A DNA stretch of 13,620 nt from Bacteroidales bacterium (GCA_023145125.1 JAGLEK010000273.1:1-13620); one strand, 5' to 3'. Numbered from the stretch's first letter, positions 7,104 through 13,620 are shown. Notes: a model not told the origin generated them from the sequence alone. Program-made: numbers and translations.

Positions 7104-7799
7104 TCAGCCAAAGTCAGAAACCTGCTGCAGCTTCTCCTTGTCGATGATTTCAATCGATTTGCCAAAGATCTTTATAAGACCGTCTCTGCGGAATTCTGAG
7201 AGTGTGCGGATCACATTTTCGGTTGTCTTGCCAATAAATTCTGCAATTTCCCTTCTGTTTAGCGGAAGTTCGAAATAACTGTCTTCATAGATCTGATTAG
7301 CAAAGAACAGTAATATGTATGCAACCCTGCCATGGATATTCTTTTTTCTTATAGTAAGTGATTCCAGTATGATAGTATCGGAAACCTTACTTATCTTCTT
7401 CATAATGCTCAAGGCAAATTCACCATTGGTCCTGATCATATTTTTAATATGATCCAGATCCAGATGACAGGTGACAGAATCCTCCAGGGCAGTGACTGAA
7501 TAATTGTAATTTGTATCTGAAAAAACACTCAACAGGTTAACGAAATCAAACGGTTTGGCAATTATAATGATCTGCCCTTTTACATCTTCTCCCTGTTTAA
7601 AAAGCTTAACCAGGCCACTCTTTAAATAGATGAAACTTTCAATGGGCTTTCCTTCCTCAATGATCATATCACCTTTTTTGAATGCTTTCTCGATCTTTGT
7701 ATTGCACACGATCTCAATGTATTGCGCTTCAACATTCTTATAGAACATCTCTCTCACATCACACTTCTCACAGTCACATTTATTCGGTGCTTCTTTCAT
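7104..7799 (-). CDS. Crp/Fnr-family transcriptional regulator 2
   Basis: A 231-residue regulator starting at the ATG at 7799. A TTG four codons upstream was rejected because it lies inside a perfect -7 element. The sensor fold covers about residues 24-140 (FKKGDMIIEEG, YLKSGLVKLF). The C-terminal helix-turn-helix holds LNRREIAEFIGKTTENVIRTL, with Glu194 and Arg198 where FNR has Glu209 and Arg213, and Ile in place of FNR Ser212. Cysteines are at 8, 10, 13, 32 and 111. Cys111, in ALEDSVTCHLD, aligns by eye with FNR Cys122. Positions 10, 13, 32 and 111 are the same as in regulator 1, although the two proteins are otherwise quite diverged. It diverges from the SQR operon, and two FNR-like boxes lie between. 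A redox- or sulfur-responsive switch for that operon is the likely role. Confidence 0.9.
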   Translation of the reverse strand: MKEAPNKCDCEKCDVREMFYKNVEAQYIEIVCNTKIEKAFKKGDMIIEEGKPIESFIYLKSGLVKLFKQGEDVKGQIIIIAKPFDFVNLLSVFSDTNYNYSVTALEDSVTCHLDLDHIKNMIRTNGEFALSIMKKISKVSDTIILESLTIRKKNIHGRVAYILLFFANQIYEDSYFELPLNRREIAEFIGKTTENVIRTLSEFRRDGLIKIFGKSIEIIDKEKLQQVSDFG

Positions 7800-7808
7800 T
7801 AGTGAAAA

Positions 7809-7816
7809 CAAAATTA
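7809..7816 (-). promoter_or_regulatory. -7 element of regulator 2
   Basis: The minus strand reads TAATTTTG, an exact TAnnTTTG match, nine bases before the ATG at 7799. Transcription would then start only a few bases upstream of the codon, giving a very short leader. No -33 TTG is seen; FNR box 1 lies where that element would be, which fits autoregulation. Confidence 0.55.
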
Positions 7817-7828
7817 CATGTTAAAATT

Positions 7829-7842
7829 ATGATATTTATCAT
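7829..7842. promoter_or_regulatory. FNR-like box 1
   Basis: ATGATATTTATCAT contains TGAT-N4-ATCA, the core of the FNR consensus TTGAT-N4-ATCAA, as a perfect palindrome. It lies between the divergent regulator 2 and sqr genes. Confidence 0.7.
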
Positions 7843-7845
7843 ACT

Positions 7846-7859
7846 ATGACAAATATCAT
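7846..7859. promoter_or_regulatory. FNR-like box 2
   Basis: ATGACAAATATCAT reads, on the other strand, ATGATATTTGTCAT, one base different from box 1. The centres of the two boxes are 17 bases apart. Such a near copy is unlikely to be chance and suggests two bound dimers. Confidence 0.65.
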
Positions 7860-7893
7860 GCACTTATACCGGATACATACCCGGGCTGTACAG

Positions 7894-7901
7894 TACTTTT
7901 G
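7894..7901 (+). promoter_or_regulatory. -7 element of the sqr operon
   Basis: TACTTTTG is an exact TAnnTTTG match, 53 bases upstream of the sqr start codon. No -33 TTG is found at 19-21 bases, which fits dependence on an activator. If transcription starts near 7906, the FNR-like boxes are centred about 53 and 70 bases upstream. Confidence 0.6.
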
Positions 7902-7954
7902 ACACATCAATTAAACAACATATATACATTATACAATTAATAAACGCTTAACAA

Positions 7955-9196
7955 ATGAAAAAGTTATTGATCCTCGGAGGAGGCACCGCCGGTACAATGA
8001 TGGCCAATAAATTCAGGAAAGTCATGGACAGGGAAGAATGGGAGATAACGATCGTTGATAAGCACCGGACCCATTACTACCAACCCGGATTTTTGTTTAT
8101 CCCTTTCGGAATCTATAACAGGAATGATGTGATCAAGCCCAAAGGTGATTTTTTCCCATCAGGGGTGAATGTCATCTATTCTGATATCGACAGGATCGAG
8201 GGAGAAAAGAATGTTGTTCACCTGGATGGCGGCAAACTGTTGCATTATGACTTCCTGATCATTGCAACCGGAGCTGAAACACGTCCGGACCAGACCCCTG
8301 GCCTGAATGAAGGCCTCTGGAGAAAAAAGATATTTGATTTTTATACAATTGAAGGGGCAGTGGCACTTCACAATTTCTTTAAAGACTGGCAGGGCGGCAA
8401 GCTGGTAATGGCAATTTCTGAGATACCATACAAATGCCCGGTGGCACCCATCGAGTTTGTTTGTCTTGCCGACGACTATTTTACTAAAAAGGGGATCAGG
8501 GATAAAGTTGAGATCTCTCTTGTTACCCCAATGTCAGGGGCATTCACCAAGCCTATAGCTACCAAAATGCTCAGCGAACTGCTGAAAGAAAAAAACATAA
8601 ATGTTGTCCCGGATTTCTATATTGAGAAGATCGATAATGAAAAGCAGTCTATTGTTTCTTATGATGAGATGGAGGTGCCGTTCGATGTACTTACGATAGT
8701 ACCGGTAAATATGGGATCGGAAATGATAGAGAGAAGTGGATTGGCCGGCGACCTGAATTTTATTCCAACAGACAAGGAAACCCTGCAATCGAAAAAGTTT
8801 GAGAACATCTTCGTGATTGGTGATGCTGCTGATATTCCTACTTCAAAAGCCGGATCAGTTGCGCATTTTGCAGGGGAAATCCTTTTTGAGAACCTCTTAA
8901 ATGCAGTTGAAGGAAGGCCGCTCACTGCCAAGTTCGACGGACATGCCAACTGCTATATTGAAACAGGCTTTGGAAAAGGGGCTCTTATCGACTTCAACTA
9001 CGATACAGAGCCGTTGCCCGGAACATTTCCTTTACCGGGAATCGGCCCCTTCGGATTATTAAAGAATACCAAGGTTAACCACTACGGAAAGATCATGTTC
9101 CGCTGGATCTACTGGCATATTCTCCTTAAAGGCAAGGAAATGCCAATAGAAGCAGACATGACATTTGCCGGGAAACGTGTACCCTATAAGCAGTAA
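7955..9196 (+). CDS. sqr: Sulfide:quinone oxidoreductase-like flavoprotein
   Basis: A 413-residue FAD-dependent oxidoreductase. The N-terminus has the dinucleotide-binding motif GGGTAG (8-13) and acidic Asp35 after the second strand. The substrate side shows HRTHYYQPGFLFIPFG (37-52), ATGAETRP (104-111) and the second FAD motif FVIGDAAD (286-293). SQR enzymes oxidise sulfide at the membrane, pass electrons to quinone and build polysulfide between cysteines. Cys161 (YKCPVAPIEF) and Cys333 (HANCYIETG) fit the two essential cysteines (156 and 347 of Aquifex aeolicus SQR). Cys170 is extra, and no equivalent of Aquifex Cys124 is seen. The C-terminal NHYGKIMFRWIYWHILLKG (375-393) looks like the amphipathic membrane-binding region. 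It is the first gene of a six-gene operon. The family is firm; the SQR subtype was not assigned, and persulfide dehydrogenase or related activity is possible. Confidence 0.88.
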   Translation: MKKLLILGGGTAGTMMANKFRKVMDREEWEITIVDKHRTHYYQPGFLFIPFGIYNRNDVIKPKGDFFPSGVNVIYSDIDRIEGEKNVVHLDGGKLLHYDFLIIATGAETRPDQTPGLNEGLWRKKIFDFYTIEGAVALHNFFKDWQGGKLVMAISEIPYKCPVAPIEFVCLADDYFTKKGIRDKVEISLVTPMSGAFTKPIATKMLSELLKEKNINVVPDFYIEKIDNEKQSIVSYDEMEVPFDVLTIVPVNMGSEMIERSGLAGDLNFIPTDKETLQSKKFENIFVIGDAADIPTSKAGSVAHFAGEILFENLLNAVEGRPLTAKFDGHANCYIETGFGKGALIDFNYDTEPLPGTFPLPGIGPFGLLKNTKVNHYGKIMFRWIYWHILLKGKEMPIEADMTFAGKRVPYKQ

Positions 9197-9201
9197 TCAC
9201 T

Positions 9202-9876
9202 ATGGACAATGATATTCAAACACAGATAAATACATTGAACGATAAGGTTGACCTTATCCTTGAATATGTGAACCAGCAGAGGCTTAAATCGCAATCTGTT
9301 GATGACCTGATCGCTGATGCATCCATTATTGGAAAGGATATGTATGACTCGGCAGTGATGGAATTGGAGAACAGGTCGATAGAGGTTGATCCGGAGGATG
9401 TAAAGATGATCGTCCTGAAGATCTTACGCAATGTAAGGAACATCAATGGTGTGCTTGACACCTTTGAAAGCACCACGGATTTCCTTAAAGATGCTTCACC
9501 AATCTTTAATGAGATGATCATCGACCTGATCAAAAAGCTCAATGAATTTGATCGGAAAGGCTACTTCGAATTCCTTGCTGAAGCCGGGGCCATCATCGAT
9601 AACATTGTAACGCACTTTAGCCGTGAAGATGTCAAATTGCTGGCTGACAATGCTGTTCCCATGCTCGAAACCGTTAAAAGCCTGACCCAGCCTGAAATGC
9701 TAAAATCAGTGAACAATGCAGTAAAGATCTTTAGCAGGCTTGAAATGGAAGCTGTTCCTGAGTACTCGGTATGGAAGCTGATACGTGAAATGAATAAACC
9801 TGAAATGAAACGGGCCATAGGCTTTATGGTTTCATTCATGCAGAATATGTCACAACCGGAAAATGAAAATCAATAA
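9202..9876 (+). CDS. DUF1641-family protein
   Basis: A 224-residue soluble, mostly helical protein with no signal peptide and no cysteine. The segment GAIIDNIVTHFSREDVKLLADNAVPM (about 129-154) followed by LTQPEM matches the short conserved region of DUF1641. Acidic helices and a possible coiled coil fill the N-terminal part (residues 1-35). Genes of this family often accompany sqr or formate dehydrogenase genes; its biochemical role is unknown. It begins five bases after the sqr stop, so it is almost certainly co-translated with sqr and may be an accessory or assembly factor for that enzyme. That last point is inference. Confidence 0.75.
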   Translation: MDNDIQTQINTLNDKVDLILEYVNQQRLKSQSVDDLIADASIIGKDMYDSAVMELENRSIEVDPEDVKMIVLKILRNVRNINGVLDTFESTTDFLKDASPIFNEMIIDLIKKLNEFDRKGYFEFLAEAGAIIDNIVTHFSREDVKLLADNAVPMLETVKSLTQPEMLKSVNNAVKIFSRLEMEAVPEYSVWKLIREMNKPEMKRAIGFMVSFMQNMSQPENENQ

Positions 9877-9896
9877 CATCATAAAAACGAAATAAA

Positions 9897-10208
9897 ATGG
9901 AAGAAAAATCAATTGCAGGTGTAAACATCACCTTGAACGAAGAAGGCTACCTCACAGACCCGGAACAATGGAATGAGGATGTGGCCAAAGAAATCGCACT
10001 GGAAGAAGAAATCGAACTTAGCGATAAACACTTTGAGGTGCTTAACTATCTCCGTGAGCAGTTTCTCGCCGGAGAAAGCCTTAGTATTAGAAAAGTAGGG
10101 AATGCAGGTATTGTGAATATCAAAGAACTCTACCAGTTGTTCCCGGGCGGCCCGCTGAAAAAATCATCCAGAATTGCAGGTATTCCCAAACCGGCCAGTT
10201 GTGTTTAA
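9897..10208 (+). CDS. tusE: TusE/DsrC-like sulfur-relay protein with a single Cys
   Basis: A 103-residue cytoplasmic protein of the DsrC/TusE/DsvC family: GYLTDPEQWNEDVAKEIA near the start, then LSDKHFEVLNYLRE and the mobile C-terminal arm ending IAGIPKPASCV. The penultimate Cys102 is the family's universal sulfur-binding residue (CysA). The second arm cysteine of true DsrC, 11 residues earlier (CysB), is Ser91 here. The protein is therefore of the TusE type and should carry a persulfide without forming the DsrC intramolecular trisulfide. It lies 20 bases after the DUF1641 gene and 20 before the dsrE2-like gene. In known relays TusA passes sulfur to DsrE-type proteins and on to DsrC/TusE; all three types are encoded in this window. 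The family is firm and the acceptor unknown. Confidence 0.9.
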   Translation: MEEKSIAGVNITLNEEGYLTDPEQWNEDVAKEIALEEEIELSDKHFEVLNYLREQFLAGESLSIRKVGNAGIVNIKELYQLFPGGPLKKSSRIAGIPKPASCV

Positions 10209-10228
10209 CCCTTAAAAAAACAATCATT

Positions 10229-10732
10229 ATGGTAACAAAAGAAGAAAATCCTTTGAAAAAGGTTTGCATTATTTGTGCAAAAGGAAGCATAGAAGATGTC
10301 TATGCAACCCTCGTTATGGCCAATGGCGCCGTAATGGAAGGCATCGAAGCAAAAGTGTTCTTTACTTTCTTTGGTTTGGATGCAATCACAAAAAAGCAAA
10401 TGAAAAAGCTAAAAACCGCTACCGTTGGTAATCCTGCCATGAGAATGCCGGGCGGATTGCCATTTCCTACTCTCCTGGGAGTCATCCCGGGTGTTGAGGC
10501 AGGTGTGTCGTGGATGATGAAAAAGGGAATGGATAAATTGGATATCCCTCCGGTTGGAGAATTCCTTGAAATGATCACTGCAGGCGGAGGAGAAATATTT
10601 GCTTGCAAAATGGCAGCCGAGATGTTCAAGTTGAAGAAAGAAGATCTCTGGGATGAAGTCATAGATATCATCACCGTTGGGGACTTTTATGCCATGTGTG
10701 GAGGTGAAAACACACAGATCATTTTTACTTAA
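10229..10732 (+). CDS. dsrE2: DsrE2-like sulfur-transfer protein
   Basis: A 167-residue protein starting at the ATG at 10229. A TTG start 30 bases upstream would overlap the tusE stop region and was rejected. It matches the DsrE/DsrF/DrsH-like family, DsrE2 type: VCIICAKGSIEDVYATLVMAN at the N-terminus, VFFTFFGLDAI (43-53), GNPAMRMP (67-74), a hydrophobic middle with PGVEAGVSWMMKK, and GGEIFACKMAAEMFKLKKED with Cys126 as the expected sulfur-carrying residue. Further cysteines are at 13, 16 and 157 (AMCGGE). DsrE2 proteins bind sulfane sulfur and exchange it with TusA. Its place directly after the tusE-like gene in the sqr operon supports a sulfur-relay role. Whether it is membrane-associated, as its hydrophobic middle suggests, is open. 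Confidence 0.88.
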   Translation: MVTKEENPLKKVCIICAKGSIEDVYATLVMANGAVMEGIEAKVFFTFFGLDAITKKQMKKLKTATVGNPAMRMPGGLPFPTLLGVIPGVEAGVSWMMKKGMDKLDIPPVGEFLEMITAGGGEIFACKMAAEMFKLKKEDLWDEVIDIITVGDFYAMCGGENTQIIFT

Positions 10733-10768
10733 GAGCTCATCTTCTAAATTAACCAAAATATTATACAT

Positions 10769-11680
10769 ATGAAAACGATAAAAGCAATATTCATTTCCTT
10801 ATTCGTATTGTTGACAGGCTTTTCGGTATTTGCAGAAGAGGAAGAATACCCTCCATATTATAAGGTGGCAACTGTTAAAGGCAGCATGTCTGAAGTTGCA
10901 GCAAGTGTGAGGGTTGCTTTGGAATCCAATGATTTTGAAGTAATCGGCGAATATCAACCCGGTAATAATGACAGCCTGATGGTGTTGTGTTATACCCGTA
11001 AAGACTTTGCAGGTATTAGCCTGAAGTTCGAAGACAGGGGTGCCCTTGCCGGCGTGATGAAAGTAGGATTGAAAAATAACGATGGCAACATTGATGTTTC
11101 CATGATCAATCCCATGTACATTTTTTATGCATACTTCTATGAAGGTATCGATCCCTATATCGGACAATTGGAAGCTATGGCAAAGGATGTAAAAGCTGCC
11201 TTGTCAGCCATTGGAAATGATTTCGAACCCTTCGGCGGGTTTGAGGAAAGGGAGGATCTTGAAGATTACCGCTATAAGATCATGATGCCATATTTTACTG
11301 ACCCGGTAGAGCTGACAGAATACAATTCTTTTGAAGAAGGCCTGTCGGTGATCAGGAAAAACCTGGATGCCGGAATAGGAAATACCGTGAAGGTGTATGA
11401 AGTTGTTTATCCCGACCAAAAGATCGCATTATTTGGTATTGGCCTGCTTGACCCGGAAGATGGCGAGGCAGATTTTCTTCCAACTATTGGTGAGGACCAT
11501 GTTGCAGCCATGCCCTATGAGATCATTCTTCAGGATAAAGAAGTGACCATGTTGCCTGGCAGATACAGGATAGCCCTGCACTGGCCCGAACTTGGAATGG
11601 GAACTTTTATGAAGATCATGAGCACGCCCGGCAACATAGAGGATTTTATGCTGGAGATAACAGAAATTGAAGAGAATTAA
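10769..11680 (+). CDS. Periplasmic protein resembling DUF302, possibly two-domain
   Basis: A 303-residue exported protein with a signal peptide ending VFA at residue 22, then an acidic mature start. Residues about 33-120 resemble a DUF302 domain: SMSEVAASVRVALESNDFEV, a central strand region, then GNIDVSMINP. The second half (about 185-295) starts similarly with NSFEEGLSVIRKNLD and holds IALFGIGL, AMPYEIIL and a C-terminal LHWPELGMGTFMKIM. It may be a diverged second copy of the fold, but that is weak. The only cysteine is Cys74. It lies 36 bases after the dsrE2-like gene and 22 before the FadL-type gene on the same strand, so it belongs to the sqr operon. DUF302 proteins have no settled function. 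Its place between cytoplasmic relay genes and an outer-membrane porin suggests a periplasmic step with sulfur species, which is inference only. Confidence 0.6.
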   Translation: MKTIKAIFISLFVLLTGFSVFAEEEEYPPYYKVATVKGSMSEVAASVRVALESNDFEVIGEYQPGNNDSLMVLCYTRKDFAGISLKFEDRGALAGVMKVGLKNNDGNIDVSMINPMYIFYAYFYEGIDPYIGQLEAMAKDVKAALSAIGNDFEPFGGFEEREDLEDYRYKIMMPYFTDPVELTEYNSFEEGLSVIRKNLDAGIGNTVKVYEVVYPDQKIALFGIGLLDPEDGEADFLPTIGEDHVAAMPYEIILQDKEVTMLPGRYRIALHWPELGMGTFMKIMSTPGNIEDFMLEITEIEEN

Positions 11681-11702
11681 TTATAAACCAAAAACAAATA
11701 TT

Positions 11703-13166
11703 ATGAAAAAATCAATGAGAAAATTATGGTTAGCGATCATGGCCCTGCTTATGGTCTGTCTGACCTACACCCCTGATGCAAATGCCACCGATGGCTATTT
11801 CAGCAATGGGACCGGCACTAAAAGTAAAGGAATGGCAGGTGCAGGGATCGCATATTTAAAAGGACCTTTTGGTGGAGCCCTCAATCCTGCAGGCATTTCT
11901 TTCCTCGAAAAAAAGTGGAGCTTTGAAGTGTCTGTTGGCCTTTTCAATCCTAACAGGAAGTATACCGTAACAGGAGCCGCCACTACGCCTGACAAATGGG
12001 GTTACATGGATCAAAGTGGAAATTTTGTGAATGACCCACGCTTCATGACATTCGGCCTGGCCGAAGGAACGGTTGAAAGCGATAAGAAGTATTTCGTTAT
12101 CCCGGCAATTGCCTTTAGCTACAAGATCGGTGAAAAGCATAACCTGGGTTTTAACTTTTATGGCAATGGTGGGATGAATACCACTTATGAAACCAAGACC
12201 TATTACAGTGAGATCATTGACGGTTTTGGCAATCCGATGCCTGATGGCAATCCCAATCCTATGGCAAATGTGAGCCAGCCAACCGGCATTAACATGCAGC
12301 AGATGTTTATTTCTTTAACCTATGCCATCCAGCTTGGAAAACACAGTATTGGAGTTTCTCCTGTATTTGTTTACCAGACTTTTGAGGCTACCGGACTGCA
12401 AGCATTCAGGGATATGGGAATGGCTGGAAATCCAATGATGCCTGTTGATAGATCTCAATATGTAACTAATAATGGTGTTGATAATTCAACAGGATTTGGT
12501 GTGAAGATCGGTTACCAGGGCGAGTTGTTCGACGGATTCAGGCTTGGTGCTTCCTTTCAACCTAAGATCAAAATGTCGAAATTCGATAAATATGCCGGCT
12601 TATTCGCTGAAGAAGGCGGATTCGACATTCCCTGTAACTGGCAGGCAGGTGTATCTTATACCGTTGCCGATAAAGTTACCATCATGTTTGATGTGAAGAG
12701 GATCATGTACAGCAAAGTAAAATCTATTGCAAACCCAATGAAACCTCAAGAAATGATGCCTATGGTACCTACCGTGCCAATGGATCCGCAGATGCCATTT
12801 CAGCCAAACCCGGGCTGGGTGCCCCTTGGTGATGAAAATGGTGCAGGCTTTGGATGGGAAGATCTGACAGTCTTCAAACTTGGTGTGGAGGTAGCAGCCG
12901 TAAAAACATGGCAGTTCAGGACCGGGGTTTCCTATGGAAAAGAACCTATTCAGCAGTCTGAGGTAATGTTCAATATTTTAGCTCCTGCAGTAAATAATAC
13001 GCATCTCTCTCTGGGATTTACCAAAGAGATAAAAGACCATGCACTGAACTTTGCAGTCACTCATGCATTGAACAACAAGGTTTCCGGACCTAACCCTTTC
13101 GATCCTGCACAAACCATCGATCTGGAAATGAACCAATGGGAATTTGAACTGGGTTTCAGGTTCTAA
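11703..13166 (+). CDS. FadL/OmpP1-family outer-membrane transporter
   Basis: A 487-residue outer-membrane protein. The start at ATG 11703 places a signal peptide (residues 1-28, ending ANA) directly at the N-terminus; a TTG at 11667 would overlap the preceding gene. The mature start TDGYFSNGTGTKSKGMAGAGIA and NPAG at 61-64 are the hallmarks of FadL/OmpP1 barrels. These have an N-terminal hatch and pass hydrophobic molecules sideways out of the barrel wall. The C-terminus ends in aromatic FELGFRF, typical for barrel insertion. Three probable extracellular loops are rich in Met and Pro: 177-187, 238-247 and 344-377. It is the last gene of the sqr operon, before a strong terminator. That placement suggests transport of a sulfur compound rather than fatty acid, but the family alone cannot say so. 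Confidence 0.88.
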   Translation: MKKSMRKLWLAIMALLMVCLTYTPDANATDGYFSNGTGTKSKGMAGAGIAYLKGPFGGALNPAGISFLEKKWSFEVSVGLFNPNRKYTVTGAATTPDKWGYMDQSGNFVNDPRFMTFGLAEGTVESDKKYFVIPAIAFSYKIGEKHNLGFNFYGNGGMNTTYETKTYYSEIIDGFGNPMPDGNPNPMANVSQPTGINMQQMFISLTYAIQLGKHSIGVSPVFVYQTFEATGLQAFRDMGMAGNPMMPVDRSQYVTNNGVDNSTGFGVKIGYQGELFDGFRLGASFQPKIKMSKFDKYAGLFAEEGGFDIPCNWQAGVSYTVADKVTIMFDVKRIMYSKVKSIANPMKPQEMMPMVPTVPMDPQMPFQPNPGWVPLGDENGAGFGWEDLTVFKLGVEVAAVKTWQFRTGVSYGKEPIQQSEVMFNILAPAVNNTHLSLGFTKEIKDHALNFAVTHALNNKVSGPNPFDPAQTIDLEMNQWEFELGFRF

Positions 13167-13216
13167 AAAAAGCGAAAAAAAGCAGACTTTTCGTAATTAC
13201 ATTATTTAGTAATATT

Positions 13217-13245
13217 AGGAGGCTCCACTGGGGCCTCCTTTTTTT
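13217..13245 (+). terminator. Rho-independent terminator of the sqr operon
   Basis: AGGAGGCTCC, loop ACT and GGGGCCTCCT form a 10-bp stem with one G-U pair, followed by a run of seven T. It lies 50 bases after the FadL stop codon and separates the operon from the next promoter. Confidence 0.92.
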
Positions 13246-13250
13246 ACTTC

Positions 13251-13280
13251 TTGTACAAAAGCTGATCTTTCCTAATTTTG
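13251..13280 (+). promoter_or_regulatory. Bacteroidota-type promoter
   Basis: TTG (13251-13253) is followed after 19 bases by TAATTTTG (13273-13280), a perfect -7 element at standard spacing, 25 bases before the ATG at 13306. It is the clearest promoter in the window and a good phylum marker. Confidence 0.8.
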
Positions 13281-13305
13281 CATTTGATTGTAAAACGATA
13301 TTAAT

Positions 13306-13620
13306 ATGAAAGCAAGAGTAATAATTGTGACTCTTTTAAGCCTGATGCTGCTTATGGGCAACAGCATGTATGCACAAATCGACTCACTGATCATGACAAG
13401 CGGTGAGGTCCTGGCAGGAGAAGTAAAAGATTTAAGACAAGGTGTAATTATTATTGAAACGGATTATAGCGACAGCGATTTTAAAGTTGAATGGGACAAA
13501 GTTGTTTATATAAATACGGAAAGGAATTTTCTGGTCAGCATGTCGAATGGCGATAGATACCACGGCCCCCTTCGGACTGCCGAAGGTGATCCGGCAAAGG
13601 TCAGGATCGATGATATTGAG
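13306..13620 (+). CDS. Exported protein, DUF481/YdiY-like N-terminus, partial
   Basis: Only the first 105 codons are present; the gene runs off the window edge. The signal peptide is MKARVIIVTLLSLMLLMGNS followed by MYAQ. The mature part has DSLIMTSGEVLAGEVKDLRQGVIIIETDYSD, then FKVEWDKVVYINTERNFLVSMSNGDRYHG. This pattern of short strands, with a statement-like repeat of 'gevlaGeVk...v.ietdysds.fkveWdkv', is what I know from the N-terminal part of Bacteroidota proteins that end in a DUF481 (YdiY, salt-stress-linked) barrel. The barrel itself is outside the window, so the full identity cannot be confirmed. It has its own promoter after a strong terminator and is not part of the sulfur operon. 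Confidence 0.6.
   Translation, partial: MKARVIIVTLLSLMLLMGNSMYAQIDSLIMTSGEVLAGEVKDLRQGVIIIETDYSDSDFKVEWDKVVYINTERNFLVSMSNGDRYHGPLRTAEGDPAKVRIDDIE

Noticed and set aside
11667..11702. Upstream TTG start for the FadL-type protein
   Set aside because: It overlaps the end of the preceding gene and adds 12 charged residues before a standard signal peptide; the ATG at 11703 fits better.

Overview
The window looks like chromosomal DNA from a Bacteroidota bacterium, probably Bacteroidales or a relative. Several start sites are preceded by the phylum's -7 element TAnnTTTG, one of them with a -33 TTG at the right distance. Leaders are A-rich and mostly lack Shine-Dalgarno sequences, and there are Bacteroidota-type lipoproteins and FadL/OmpP1 barrels. 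No rRNA, tRNA, CRISPR array or intact transposase was seen. Bases 1-105 hold nothing I can assign.

Most of the window concerns sulfane sulfur. The left cluster, on the minus strand (106-2624), reads tusA, a YeeE/YedE sulfur-compound transporter, and two rhodanese-domain lipoproteins that both end in an acidic tail carrying Gly-Gly-Cys-Gly. A Crp/Fnr-family regulator (2858-3553) diverges from it, and the shared spacer holds a perfect 18-bp operator-like palindrome. An MFS transporter (3681-5039) follows.

The stretch 5040-5448 has no gene. It contains nested palindromic repeats: an old inverted repeat interrupted by a 228-bp MITE-like element with apparent 9-bp target duplications. Then comes a minus-strand FadL-like outer-membrane barrel (5449-6963) and a second Crp/Fnr regulator (7104-7799). 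This regulator has the same length as the first and cysteines at the same four positions.

Diverging from the second regulator is a tight plus-strand operon (7955-13166): sulfide:quinone oxidoreductase-like flavoprotein, DUF1641 protein, TusE/DsrC-like protein, DsrE2-like protein, a periplasmic protein resembling DUF302, and a FadL/OmpP1 porin. Two tandem FNR-like boxes lie in the divergent spacer. A strong terminator ends the operon, and a gene with its own promoter (13306 onward, cut by the window edge) resembles the DUF481/YdiY group.

Inferred model: sulfur species cross the outer membrane through FadL-type barrels. Lipoprotein rhodaneses handle them in the periplasm and YeeE brings them in. 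SQR generates sulfane sulfur at the membrane, and TusA, DsrE2 and TusE relay it in the cytoplasm. Two FNR-like, possibly Fe-S, sensors control the set. No terminal sulfur-oxidising or sulfur-reducing enzyme (DsrAB, sHdr, Sox) is in the window, so the fate of the sulfur is open.
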